Shown: positions 1-7,620, counted from the first letter of the stretch. The stretch is 33,053 nt of DNA from Blautia sp. (GCA_023664455.1 JAMPFM010000031.1:1-33053); one strand, 5' to 3'. Notes: a model not told the origin generated them from the sequence alone. Made by a program: numbers and translations.

Positions 1-180
1 TAGAAACTCCTGCTTTGTAATAAGTGATTGAAAGCATGAATTTCTTTGAATTGCGAATTGAATTTGCGCATGACAGTGGATTTGTGGTATCGCAAAACCA
101 CTGGTGAAACTGCCTTCTTGTATTGGCAGCTACGGTTGCTTTGACCGTGATAGAAAAGAAAGTATGCTTTGAATTTATAA
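1..180 (-). repeat. Partial copy of the Rpn-gene 5' leader (left edge)
   Basis: This stretch closely matches the leader found upstream of each Rpn-type gene, and is nearest to the copy at 3517-3695. It keeps the three hairpins CAGTGG/CCACTG, CTGCC/GGCAG and ACGGT/ACCGT. On the minus strand it would lead into a gene whose start codon lies about 40 nt left of the window, so a further Rpn copy is predicted there. Similarity stops at position 180, inside the -10 element of the other copies, and no good -35 is visible beyond it. This leader therefore seems to have lost its own promoter where the toxin-antitoxin segment joins. Confidence 0.8.
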
Positions 181-203
181 AATGCCTTCCATTTACTACT
201 TTT

Positions 204-476
204 TTAGAACAAATCGCTATGCGTTCCTGTCCTTGTCAAATATAATATCAATTCCCCATTGTCAATTTCATAAATCAATAACCAATCTGGTGTAATATGA
301 CACTCCCTACATCCAATATAATTTCCGCTAAGAGAATGATCTTTATTCTTTTCTGGTAATTGTTCACCATTTATCAGCTTCCTAATAATATCTTCCATTA
401 GCTTTATATCATATCCTCTTTTTACAATCCTTTTATAATCTTTCTTAAAAGAAGAATGATATCTAATCTTCAGCAT
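204..476 (-). CDS. YafQ/RelE-family mRNA interferase toxin
   Basis: This is a 90-residue protein of the type II toxin YafQ/RelE superfamily, a ribosome-dependent mRNA endonuclease that is inactive when bound by its antitoxin. It shows the YafQ hallmarks: an N-terminal KIRYHSSFKKDYKR segment, the DHSLSGNYIGCRECHI core with histidines in the expected places, PDWLLIY, and the C-terminal RTGTHSDLF end with the catalytic-type histidine. Length is normal for the family. Its start overlaps the 3' end of the antitoxin gene by 14 nt, the usual antitoxin-first, translationally coupled order. It is flanked by pieces of the Rpn array. I am confident of the family; activity is inferred. Confidence 0.93.
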   Translation of the reverse strand: MLKIRYHSSFKKDYKRIVKRGYDIKLMEDIIRKLINGEQLPEKNKDHSLSGNYIGCRECHITPDWLLIYEIDNGELILYLTRTGTHSDLF

Positions 477-735
477 TTAAATCCTCCATTAATTCTTCCA
501 CCGAAGAAAAAGAGCGACTTATATTTCTTCCATGCCGTACATCTTCAATGGCTTTGATTGTTTCCGCATTAGGAATATCTCTTGAAACTTCAAATGGAAT
601 TCTCTGCTCCCTGATTGCCTGCTTTGCCGCCATAGTAAAAAAAGTGGTCATATCTAATCCAAGATCGGCCATCAGTTCCTGCAAATGTGCTTTTAGATCT
701 GTATCTATCCGCATCGTTATATTCGTTGTTGCCAT
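463..735 (-). CDS. RelB/DinJ-family antitoxin
   Basis: This is a 90-residue RelB/DinJ antitoxin. The N-terminal half (TNITMRIDTDLKAHLQEL, then LGLDMTTFFTMAAKQAI) is the ribbon-helix-helix DNA-binding dimer. The C-terminal half (IPNAETIKAIEDVRHG, SVEELMEDLN) is the toxin-binding tail. It should repress its own promoter together with the toxin. The start has a good SD (GGGAG, 8 nt before ATG). The gene comes first in the pair and follows a near-ideal promoter at 763-791. Confidence 0.94.
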   Translation of the reverse strand: MATTNITMRIDTDLKAHLQELMADLGLDMTTFFTMAAKQAIREQRIPFEVSRDIPNAETIKAIEDVRHGRNISRSFSSVEELMEDLNAED

Positions 736-762
736 AAGACTTACTCCCTTCTTTGTTACTTT

Positions 763-791
763 ATTATATTATCTACACAACTCTTTGTCAA
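763..791 (-). promoter_or_regulatory. Consensus sigma-A promoter of the toxin-antitoxin pair
   Basis: On the minus strand TTGACA (791-786) is followed by exactly 17 nt and then TATAAT (768-763), a perfect match to the housekeeping consensus. It lies about 30 nt upstream of the antitoxin start. It is the strongest promoter seen at this end of the window, and read-through past the toxin would enter the promoterless leader at 1-180. Confidence 0.88.
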
Positions 792-883
792 TACGATGCA
801 TGTGCATTGCACAATATTCAGTAACATGGAATAGCAAATACTTTTCTGAAATACGTCTTAAAAATACCGTTTTGCCAACATCA

Positions 884-2029
884 TTATACTTTGTCCCGAA
901 AACTGTCCCAGCTTTCCCTAATCTTTGCTTCGTCATAATCCGGCGCATAGATGGCTGCCTTCTCACAAAGCTGCTGTATGATATCCTCTGGCTCTTCCAG
1001 GGCTTCCGCTATCTCGGATGCGGTCTTTCCTTTTGCCAGTTTCTTGCAGACGAGAAGAAAACGTTTCAATTCAAGTCCTTTTTCCATTCCTCGCTCTATT
1101 CCTTGTTTCATTCCTTGACTTATTCCTTGTTTCATTCCTTGTTTCATTCCTTGACTTATTCCTTGCTTTCTTCCCGTTTTTATTCCTTTTTTTATTCCCT
1201 TCTCGATTCCTTCCTCATAAATACTCATCCCTAGCCCTATCATATGCTGTTCCCCCTCTGCTTCTAATTCTTCTTCAAAACTGATATATCTGGAAAGTTT
1301 TTTCCGAAATCCTTTCTGATGCGGCTGAAATATAATTGTCAGAAAATCTAATATATTCTTTTCGTCACTTTGATACTCGCTATCCCCCAGACGTATTATC
1401 ACAAGAGTCATTAAATCATAGTCCTCTTTTCGGGGATGACAGTTTCCGACATTCTTATCATTCACCATCTTATAAAAAGAAATGCTCATCTGTTCCCGCT
1501 TCGGTATTTTATCTCTGCAGATAAAGATAGTATAGCATTTTTCCAATTGATTGTAATTCGTCTTTTCTGTTACTACGTCTAATTGGGAGCATAACCGCCT
1601 TGCCAGGTAATAGATGCCTCGTTTCTCAATCGGATATCCTGGTCGGTAATCCTTCTGCGGTTCTACATCAACGTATAAATTTACTACTACTTTTCCATTT
1701 GACAGACAAGGGTTTTTCGCACGGAATGCAATGTCAAAGTTCGAGGTTTTCTCGTTTAGTTCTGCAAACTCCGTCGCCGCCCCGGCAATCTTTGTATTGG
1801 TCCTGCCGCCGGACACTTCTATTGCCTCTGTAATACTGTCCGCTTCGATAAACTCCATGATTTCGGCTTCGGAATATCCTTGGTATTCTTCTACTGTTTC
1901 TTTTAAGATAATCGCAAGCACTTCCCGGTACTGCAAAATCTTCTTACTCTGTTTGTCCAGCGCCTCCATTTCTTCCGTCAGTTGGAAGGCGCTGGCAGCT
2001 CCTAGGCTTCCCTGAATCGTCTTTTCCAT
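884..2029 (-). CDS. Rpn-family recombination-promoting nuclease/putative transposase, copy 1
   Basis: This is a 381-residue protein of the Rpn (PD-(D/E)XK nuclease) family. E. coli Rpn members are DNA endonucleases that raise RecA-independent recombination and have been linked to phage defence. The nuclease-type core is visible as FDIAFR (Asp99) and YVDVEPQ (Glu123 with Gln125), followed by YPIEKRGIYYLARRL and the LGD/DFLTIIFQPHQKGF segment. Residues about 274-320 are eleven Gly-[Ile/Met]-x-[Lys/Gln] tetrapeptides encoded by a 12-bp repeat. The C-terminal helix-rich domain (SEIAEALEEPEDII) resembles the usual Rpn tail. The start is fixed by AGGAGG 6 nt before ATG. This copy has Cys at residue 108 where the others have Arg, and its C-terminus is four residues longer. 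Met263 may be an internal start. Confidence 0.9.
   Translation of the reverse strand: MEKTIQGSLGAASAFQLTEEMEALDKQSKKILQYREVLAIILKETVEEYQGYSEAEIMEFIEADSITEAIEVSGGRTNTKIAGAATEFAELNEKTSNFDIAFRAKNPCLSNGKVVVNLYVDVEPQKDYRPGYPIEKRGIYYLARRLCSQLDVVTEKTNYNQLEKCYTIFICRDKIPKREQMSISFYKMVNDKNVGNCHPRKEDYDLMTLVIIRLGDSEYQSDEKNILDFLTIIFQPHQKGFRKKLSRYISFEEELEAEGEQHMIGLGMSIYEEGIEKGIKKGIKTGRKQGISQGMKQGMKQGISQGMKQGIERGMEKGLELKRFLLVCKKLAKGKTASEIAEALEEPEDIIQQLCEKAAIYAPDYDEAKIRESWDSFRDKV
1079..1210 (-). repeat. 12-bp tandem repeat in Rpn copy 1 (11 units)
   Basis: Eleven head-to-tail 12-bp units beginning GGAAT(A/G) encode Gly-Ile/Met-x-Lys/Gln tetrapeptides. The same eleven units occur in copies 2 and 3, while copy 4 has only three. 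Confidence 0.93.
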
Positions 2030-2274
2030 CCCATTCCTCCTATGCAGTTGTCACAGGAGTCCGCTTTTCTTTAGAAACTCCTGCTTTGTAATAAGTGATT
2101 GAAAGCATGAATTTCTTTGAATTGCGGATTGAATTTGCGCATGACAGTGGATTATGGTATCGCAAAACCACTGATGAGACTGCCTTTATGTTTGGCAGCT
2201 ACGGTTGCTTTGACCGTGATAGAAAAGAAAGTATGCTTTGAATTTATAATATCACGAAATGTGTAAAGTGGCAA
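2030..2274 (-). promoter_or_regulatory. Promoter and structured 5' leader of Rpn copy 1
   Basis: The promoter is TTGCCA (2274-2269), a 17-nt spacer and TATTAT (2251-2246). It is followed by a leader of about 210 nt with hairpins ACGGT/ACCGT, CTGCC/GGCAG and CAGTGG/CCACTG, then a CAGGAGT/ACTCCTG hairpin just ahead of the SD. This accounts for most of the gap between copies 1 and 2. Confidence 0.72.
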
Positions 2275-2338
2275 ATACTATTTTCATAAATGCATTATCA
2301 AAATATCGTCTTTCCAATATCCAATAAACTTTTGTACT

Positions 2339-3472
2339 TCATAGACTGCTCCAGCTTTCCCTAATCTTTGCTTCGTCATAATCTGGCGCATAGATGGCTG
2401 CTTTCTCACAAAGCTGCTGTATGATATCCTCTGGCTCTTCCAGTGCTTCCGCTATCTCGGATGCGGACTTTCCCTTTGCTAGTTTCTTGCAGACGAGAAG
2501 AAAGCGTTTCAATTCAAGTCCTTTTTCCATTCCTCGCTCTATTCCTTGTTTCATTCCTTGACTTATTCCTTGTTTCATTCCTTGTTTCATTCCTTGACTT
2601 ATTCCTTGCTTTCTTCCCGTTTTTATTCCTTTTTTTATTCCCTTCTCAATTCCTTCCTCATAAATACTCATCCCTAGCCCTATCATATGCCGTTCCCCCT
2701 CCGCTTCTAATTCTTCTTCAAAACTGATATATCTGGAAAGTTTTTTCCTGAAACCTTTCTGATGCGGCTGAAATATAATTGTCAGAAAATCTAAGATATT
2801 CTTTTCTTCACTATGATAATCTTTATCTCCCAGACGTATTATTACAAGAGTCATAAGGTCGTAGTTCTTTTTCCGGGGATGGCAGTTTCCTATATTTTTA
2901 TTATTCACCATCTTGTAAAAAGAAATGCTCATCTGTTCCCGCTTCGGTATTTTATCTCTGCAGATAAAAATAGTATAGCATTTTTCCAACTGACCATAAT
3001 TCGTCTTTTCTGTTACTACGTCTAATTGGGAGCACAACCTTCTTGCGAGGTAATAGATACCTCTTTTCTCAATCGGATATCCCGGTCTGTAATTCTTCTG
3101 CGGTTCTACGTCAACATACAGATTTACTGCTACTTTTCCATTTGACAGACGCGGATTCTTCGCACGGAATGCAATGTCAAAGTTAGTGGTTTTCTCGTCT
3201 AATTCCGCAAACTCCGTTGCCGCTCCTTCAATCTTTGTATTAGTCCTGCCGCCGGACACTTCTATCGCCTCTGTAATGCTGTCTGCTTCGATAAACTCCA
3301 TGATTTCGGCTTCGGAATACCCTTGATATTCCTCTACTGTTTCTTTTAGGATAATCGCAAGCACTTCCTTGTACTGTAAAATCTTCTTGCTCTGTTTGTC
3401 CAGTGCTTCCATCTCTTCCGTCAGTTGGAAGGCGCTGGCGGCTCCCAGGCTTCCCTGAATCGTCTTTTCCAT
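2339..3472 (-). CDS. Rpn-family nuclease/putative transposase, copy 2
   Basis: This 377-residue paralogue of copy 1 has the same first 34 residues and an almost identical C-terminal third. Substitutions concentrate in the middle of the protein (for example the IEGAATEFAELDEKTT stretch around residues 81-96). The predicted catalytic Asp, Glu and Gln residues are kept. It carries the same eleven tetrapeptide repeats. It ends RESWSSL, without the extra tail of copy 1. The SD (AGGAGG) and spacing match copy 1. The unit from start codon to start codon is 1443 bp, so the array most simply arose by tandem duplication of gene plus leader. All copies are intact, which suggests they are maintained or recently made. 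Confidence 0.9.
   Translation of the reverse strand: MEKTIQGSLGAASAFQLTEEMEALDKQSKKILQYKEVLAIILKETVEEYQGYSEAEIMEFIEADSITEAIEVSGGRTNTKIEGAATEFAELDEKTTNFDIAFRAKNPRLSNGKVAVNLYVDVEPQKNYRPGYPIEKRGIYYLARRLCSQLDVVTEKTNYGQLEKCYTIFICRDKIPKREQMSISFYKMVNNKNIGNCHPRKKNYDLMTLVIIRLGDKDYHSEEKNILDFLTIIFQPHQKGFRKKLSRYISFEEELEAEGERHMIGLGMSIYEEGIEKGIKKGIKTGRKQGISQGMKQGMKQGISQGMKQGIERGMEKGLELKRFLLVCKKLAKGKSASEIAEALEEPEDIIQQLCEKAAIYAPDYDEAKIRESWSSL
2522..2653 (-). repeat. 12-bp tandem repeat in Rpn copy 2 (11 units)
   Basis: Same repeat order as in copy 1. The only difference seen in this stretch is a synonymous change in the first unit (GAA-type versus GAG-type codon context). Confidence 0.9.
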
Positions 3473-3719
3473 CCCATTCCTCCTATGCAGTTGTCACAGG
3501 AGTCCGCTTTTCTTTAGAAACTCCTGCTTTGTAATAAGTGATTGAAAGCATGAATTTCTTTGAATTGCGAATTGAATTTGCGCATGACAGTGGATTTGTG
3601 GTATCGCAAAACCACTGGTGAAACTGCCTTCTTGTATTGGCAGCTACGGTTGCTTTGACCGTGATAGAAAAGAAAGTATGCTTTGAATTTATAGTATCAT
3701 GAAATGTGTAAAATAGCAA
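3473..3719 (-). promoter_or_regulatory. Promoter and structured 5' leader of Rpn copy 2
   Basis: The promoter is TTGCTA (3719-3714), a 17-nt spacer and TACTAT (3696-3691). Hairpin arms are at 3646-3650/3658-3662, 3624-3628/3639-3643 and 3588-3593/3612-3617. A last hairpin is at 3520-3526/3497-3503. The SD AGGAGG is at 3484-3479. The right arm of the last hairpin can also pair with the SD. Confidence 0.72.
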
Positions 3720-3783
3720 ATACTATTTTCATAAATGTATTATCAAAATATCGTCTTTTCAATGATTAATAAACTTTTGTACC

Positions 3784-4917
3784 TCATAGACCGTTCCAGC
3801 TTTCCCTAATCCTTGCTTCATCATAATCCGGCGCATAGACAGCTGCCTTCTCACAAAGCTGCTGTATGATATCCTCTGGCTCTTCCAGGGCTTCCGCTAT
3901 CTCGGATGCAGATTTTCCTTTTGCCAGTTTCTTGCAGACGAGAAGAAAACGTTTCAATTCAAGTCCTTTTTCCATTCCTCGCTCTATTCCTTGTTTCATT
4001 CCTTGACTTATTCCTTGTTTCATTCCTTGTTTCATTCCTTGACTTATTCCTTGCTTTCTTCCCGTTTTTATTCCTTTTTTTATTCCCTTCTCAATTCCTT
4101 CCTCATAAATACTCATCCCTAGCCCTATCATATGCCGTTCCCCCTCCGCTTCTAATTCTTCTTCAAAACTGATATATCTGGAAAGTTTTTTCCTGAAACC
4201 TTTCTGATGCGGCTGAAATATAATTGTCAGAAAATCTAATATATTCTTTTCTTCACTTTGATAATCTTTATCTCCCAGACGTATTATGACCAAGGTCATT
4301 AAATCGTAATTCTTTTTCTTGGGATGGCAATTTCCTATATTTCTATCATTTACTATCTTATAAAAAGAAATGCTCATTTGCTCCCGCTTTGGTATCCTGT
4401 CTCTGCAGATAAAGATAGTATAGCATTTTTCCAACTGACCATAATCCGTTTTTTCCGTTACCACATCTAATTGGGAGCACAACCTTCTTGCCAGATAATA
4501 GATGCCTCTTTTCTCTATTGGATATCCCAGTCTGTAGTTCTTCTGCGGCTCTATGTCAACATACAGATTTACTACCACTTTTCCATTGGACAAGCGGGGG
4601 TTCCTAGCACGGAATGCAATATCAAAGTTAGAGGTTTTCTCACTTAATTCCGAAAACTCTGTTGATATCCCTTCAATCTTTGTATTGGTCCTACCGCTAG
4701 ACACCTCCATTGCTTCTGTAATGCTGTCTGCTTCGATAAACTCCATAATCTCCGCTTCGGAATACCCTTGGTATTCTTCTACGGTTTCTTTTAAGATAAT
4801 CGCAAGCACTTCTCTGTACTGCAAAATCTTCTTACTCTGTTTGTCCAGTGCTTCCATCTCTTCCGTCAGTTGGAAGGCGCTGGCGGCTCCAAGGCTTCCC
4901 TGAATCGTCTTTTCCAT
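3784..4917 (-). CDS. Rpn-family nuclease/putative transposase, copy 3
   Basis: This 377-residue paralogue is the most divergent of the three long copies in its middle part, with MEVSSGRTNTKIEGISTEFSE around residues 70-90 and RLGYP in place of RPGYP. It keeps FDIAFR and YVDIEPQ. The eleven-unit tetrapeptide array is unchanged. It ends ARIRESWNGL. The SD is the same as in the other copies. Divergence in the middle with near identity at both ends is the pattern expected from gene conversion between tandem copies, but this has not been tested by alignment. Confidence 0.9.
   Translation of the reverse strand: MEKTIQGSLGAASAFQLTEEMEALDKQSKKILQYREVLAIILKETVEEYQGYSEAEIMEFIEADSITEAMEVSSGRTNTKIEGISTEFSELSEKTSNFDIAFRARNPRLSNGKVVVNLYVDIEPQKNYRLGYPIEKRGIYYLARRLCSQLDVVTEKTDYGQLEKCYTIFICRDRIPKREQMSISFYKIVNDRNIGNCHPKKKNYDLMTLVIIRLGDKDYQSEEKNILDFLTIIFQPHQKGFRKKLSRYISFEEELEAEGERHMIGLGMSIYEEGIEKGIKKGIKTGRKQGISQGMKQGMKQGISQGMKQGIERGMEKGLELKRFLLVCKKLAKGKSASEIAEALEEPEDIIQQLCEKAAVYAPDYDEARIRESWNGL
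3967..4098 (-). repeat. 12-bp tandem repeat in Rpn copy 3 (11 units)
   Basis: Eleven units in the same order as in copies 1 and 2. The three arrays are virtually identical at the DNA level although the genes around them differ. Confidence 0.9.
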
Positions 4918-5162
4918 CTTGTTCCTCCTATGCAGTTGTCACAGGAGTCCGCTTTTCTTTAGAAACTCCTGCTTTGTAATAAGTGATTGAAAGCATGAAT
5001 TTCTTTGAATTGCGAATTGAATTTGCGCATGACAGTGGATTATGGTATTACAAACCACTGATGAAACTGCCTTTATATTTGGCAGCTACGGTTGCTTTGA
5101 CCGTATACAGAAAAGAAAGTATGCTTTGAATTTATAATATCACGAAATGTGTAAAGTAGCAA
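4918..5162 (-). promoter_or_regulatory. Promoter and structured 5' leader of Rpn copy 3
   Basis: The promoter is TTGCTA (5162-5157), a 17-nt spacer and TATTAT (5139-5134). The hairpin order is the same as in the other leaders. The loop of the CAGTGG/CCACTG hairpin is shorter here and differs in sequence while its stem is intact. Confidence 0.72.
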
Positions 5163-5226
5163 ATACTATTTTCATAAATGCATTATCAAAATATCGTCTT
5201 TCCAATGTTCAATAAACTTTTGTACT

Positions 5227-6264
5227 TCACAGACTGTCCCAGCTTTCCCTAATCTTTGCTTCGTCATAATCCGGCGCATAGATGGCTGCCTTCTCACAAA
5301 GCTGCTGTATGATATCCTCTGGCTCTTCCAGGGCTTCCGCTATCTCGGATGCAGATTTTCCTTTTGCCAGTTTCTTGCAGACGAGGATAAATAATTTTAA
5401 TCCAAATCCTTGCTCTATTCCTTGCTTTATCCCTTTCTCGATTCCTTCCTCATAAATACTCATCCCTAGCCCTATCATATGCTTTTCCCCCTCCGCTTCT
5501 AATTCTTCTTCAAAACTGATATACTTGGAAAGTTTCTTCCGGAAGCCTTTCTGATGCGGCTGAAATATAATAGTTAGAAAATCTAATATATTTTTTTCTT
5601 CACTTTGATAATCTTTATCTCCCAGACGTATTATTACAAGAGTCATAAGGTCGTAATCCTTTTTCTGGGGATGGCAGTTTCCGACATTCTTAGCATTCAC
5701 CATCTTGTAAAAAGAAATGCTCATTTGCTCTCTCTTGGGTATCCTGTCTCTGCAGATAAAAATCGTATAGCATTTTTCCAATTGATTGTAATTCGTCTTT
5801 TCTGTTACTACGTCTAATTGGGAGCATAGCCGCCTTGCCAGGTAATAGATGCCTCTTTTTTCTATTGGATATCCCGGTCTGTAGTTCTTCTGCGGTTCTA
5901 CATCAACATACAGATTTACTACCACTTTTCCATTGGACAAGCGGGGATTCCTGGCACGAAATGCAATATCAAAGTTTGCGGTTTTCTCTGAAAGTTCTGC
6001 AAACTCCGTCGCCGCCCCGGCAATCTTTGTATTGGTTCTGCCGCTGGACACTTCTATCGTCTCTGTAATGCTGTCCGCTTCAATAAACTCCATGATTTCG
6101 GTTTCGGAATACCCTTGGTATTCTTCTACTGTTTCTTTTAAGATAATCGCAAGCACTTCCCTGTACTGCAAAATCTTCTTGCTCTGTTTGTCCAGTGCAT
6201 TCATTTCTTCCGTCAGTTGGAAGGCGCTGGCGGCTCCTAAGCTTCCCTGAATCGTCTTTTCCAT
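5227..6264 (-). CDS. Rpn-family nuclease/putative transposase, copy 4 (short-repeat form)
   Basis: This 345-residue paralogue is shorter than copies 2 and 3 by 32 residues, exactly eight 12-bp repeat units. Only GIEK-GIKQ-GIEQ remain before GFGLKLFILVCKKL. The nuclease core (FDIAFR, YVDVEPQ) and the C-terminal domain are kept, so the linker length differs rather than the domains. Small differences at the N-terminus (EEMNALDKQ, YSETEIMEF) mark it as a separate lineage. It is first in transcription order on this strand, next to the polysaccharide cassette. The SD is AGGA-rich, 6 nt before ATG, as in the other copies. Confidence 0.9.
   Translation of the reverse strand: MEKTIQGSLGAASAFQLTEEMNALDKQSKKILQYREVLAIILKETVEEYQGYSETEIMEFIEADSITETIEVSSGRTNTKIAGAATEFAELSEKTANFDIAFRARNPRLSNGKVVVNLYVDVEPQKNYRPGYPIEKRGIYYLARRLCSQLDVVTEKTNYNQLEKCYTIFICRDRIPKREQMSISFYKMVNAKNVGNCHPQKKDYDLMTLVIIRLGDKDYQSEEKNILDFLTIIFQPHQKGFRKKLSKYISFEEELEAEGEKHMIGLGMSIYEEGIEKGIKQGIEQGFGLKLFILVCKKLAKGKSASEIAEALEEPEDIIQQLCEKAAIYAPDYDEAKIRESWDSL
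5410..5445 (-). repeat. 12-bp tandem repeat in Rpn copy 4 (3 units)
   Basis: Three units only, compared with eleven in the other copies. The 96-bp difference is a whole number of units, so the reading frame is kept. Confidence 0.88.
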
Positions 6265-6512
6265 CCTGTTCCTCCTATGCAGTTGTCACAGGAGTCCGCT
6301 TTTCTTTAGAAACTCCTGCTTTGTAATAAGTGATTGAAAGCATGAATTTCTTTGAATTGCGGATTGAATTTGCGCATGACAGTGGATTTGTGGTGTCACA
6401 AAACCACTGATGAGACCGCCTTTATGTACTGGCAGCTACGGTTGCTTTGACCGTGATAGAAAAGAAAGTATGCTTTTAAGTTTATGATAGCATGAAATAA
6501 CAGCTATGGCAA
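6265..6512 (-). promoter_or_regulatory. Promoter and structured 5' leader of Rpn copy 4
   Basis: The promoter is TTGCCA (6512-6507), a 17-nt spacer and TATCAT (6489-6484). The spacer sequence differs from the other copies but its length is kept. In the middle hairpin one arm reads CCGCC instead of CTGCC, a change that the RNA stem tolerates as a G-U pair. Between 6513 and 6556 I see only AT-rich DNA and no clear terminator. Confidence 0.7.
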
Positions 6513-6556
6513 ATGAAAATTTATATTCCAACAACATTTTTCAATAATTATCTGAT

Positions 6557-7606
6557 TTATTGTTCACTATTTTCCGTTAATTTTCTATACTCTTCGGGTA
6601 ATCTGTATATCATATTTTCATCAAGGCAAATATTGTCCCTCATCCACGCGACGTTTTTCTTCAATATCCTAGCTGGTATTCCTCCAATAATGCAATTATT
6701 AGGAAACGTACCTTTAATAACTGCACGATACGCGCATATGCTGCCTGTTCCTATAAATGAATGAGGTAATATTGCCGCTTCACCACCTACCCATACATGG
6801 TCGCCTATCACAATACTGTCTTTTCTTTCTCCGGCAGTATTGTTAGTACATGCGCCTGTATCCAAATCATAAATCATATGTCCATCATGGGCAAGCAGCG
6901 CAATGTCCCATGAAAACATACAATCCCTACCAATAATGATGCTTTGATTCCTGCCGCTTCGTATAAGACCTGAACCAAATGTACTTCCTTCTCCTATATC
7001 TAATCTTCCGTCAACATTAAGAAATATCTTTGCCCCCCCCCAAGGAACATTTATTCCCTATTTTAATTTCACTTCCGTTGGAAAGTGTTATATCACACCC
7101 ATTAAGATTAACGCTGTCTCCTATCTGCACATTGCTATCACTATGAACTACAAGGCTCTTATTTTTAGGAAATTTTACATTTCTCCCAATACTAACGCTG
7201 GCACCCCAGCCTGTAAACATTACATTTATGTCTGACTCACTTTGAAATTTGTTACCATATTTTTCAGCATGATCGGATGAAACAGGCAGATGGCGCATCC
7301 AAAGTATATCTCTTTCATCTTCATAACCATAGTACGAATACTTTTCATTTTCATAGGCATTTTGCTGCAATTCGGGACGAATAATCAGATAATATTCACT
7401 TCACTTCTCTTTTCTTTTAGAAAGCTTGATGGATATGTATGTATATTATCTATTCGTTCCAGATTATCTGATATATAAATAGAAACCGCCAAGTTTTCCT
7501 CCAGCAGTATCTTTTCAAATAATTTATCTTTCCATCTAAGGGCAATCTTTCTTCCTGCCAGATTATTCTTAATAGTTTTGATAATCGCCGCTTCTGAATC
7601 TTTCAT
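6557..7606 (-). pseudogene. Left-handed beta-helix acyltransferase gene, broken by two frameshifts
   Basis: Three reading-frame pieces join into one protein of about 350 residues. Piece 1 (7606-7385) is an N-terminal domain like those preceding capsular O-acyltransferases. Piece 2 (down to about 7017) has hexapeptide-repeat strands (VSIGRNVKF, VQIGDSVNL, IKIGNKCSL). Piece 3 (down to 6557) has the rest of the beta-helix, the catalytic-type His region LLAHDGHMI, and GGIPARILKK. Lesion 1 is a tandem duplication of the 5-mer AGTGA near 7396-7405; removing one copy restores RSEYYLIIRPE. Lesion 2 is a run of nine G (C9 on the plus strand, 7033-7041); eight would give LGGAKIFLNVDG. The SD (GGGG before ATG 7606) and the 14-nt gap to the SDR gene show it belongs to that operon. 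It would O-acetylate a sugar if intact. Phase variation is possible at the G tract; the duplication looks more like decay. Confidence 0.85.
7033..7041 (-). repeat. G9 homopolymer tract at a frameshift
   Basis: Nine G on the coding strand inside the beta-helix region. One fewer G joins the two reading frames, so this is either a slippage (contingency) site or an assembly or sequencing error. Confidence 0.9.
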
Positions 7607-7620
7607 AATTATTATCCCCT

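Noticed and set aside
1079-1210. CRISPR-like array
   Set aside because: Units are 12 bp, contiguous and coding, with no unique spacers.
3483-3719. Minus-strand frame of 78 codons running through the Rpn leader
   Set aside because: Open in this copy but disrupted by length changes in the other leaders, while hairpin stems are kept; it overlaps the promoter and behaves like RNA, not protein.
1018-4172. Plus-strand frames rich in Leu, Phe and Ser opposite the Rpn repeats
   Set aside because: They are antisense shadows of the 12-bp repeat, recur only because the Rpn genes recur, and have no SD or family.
884-6264. Insertion sequences with terminal inverted repeats
   Set aside because: The units repeat tandemly with gene and leader, but I see no terminal inverted repeats or target duplications, so mobile-element calls are not supported.
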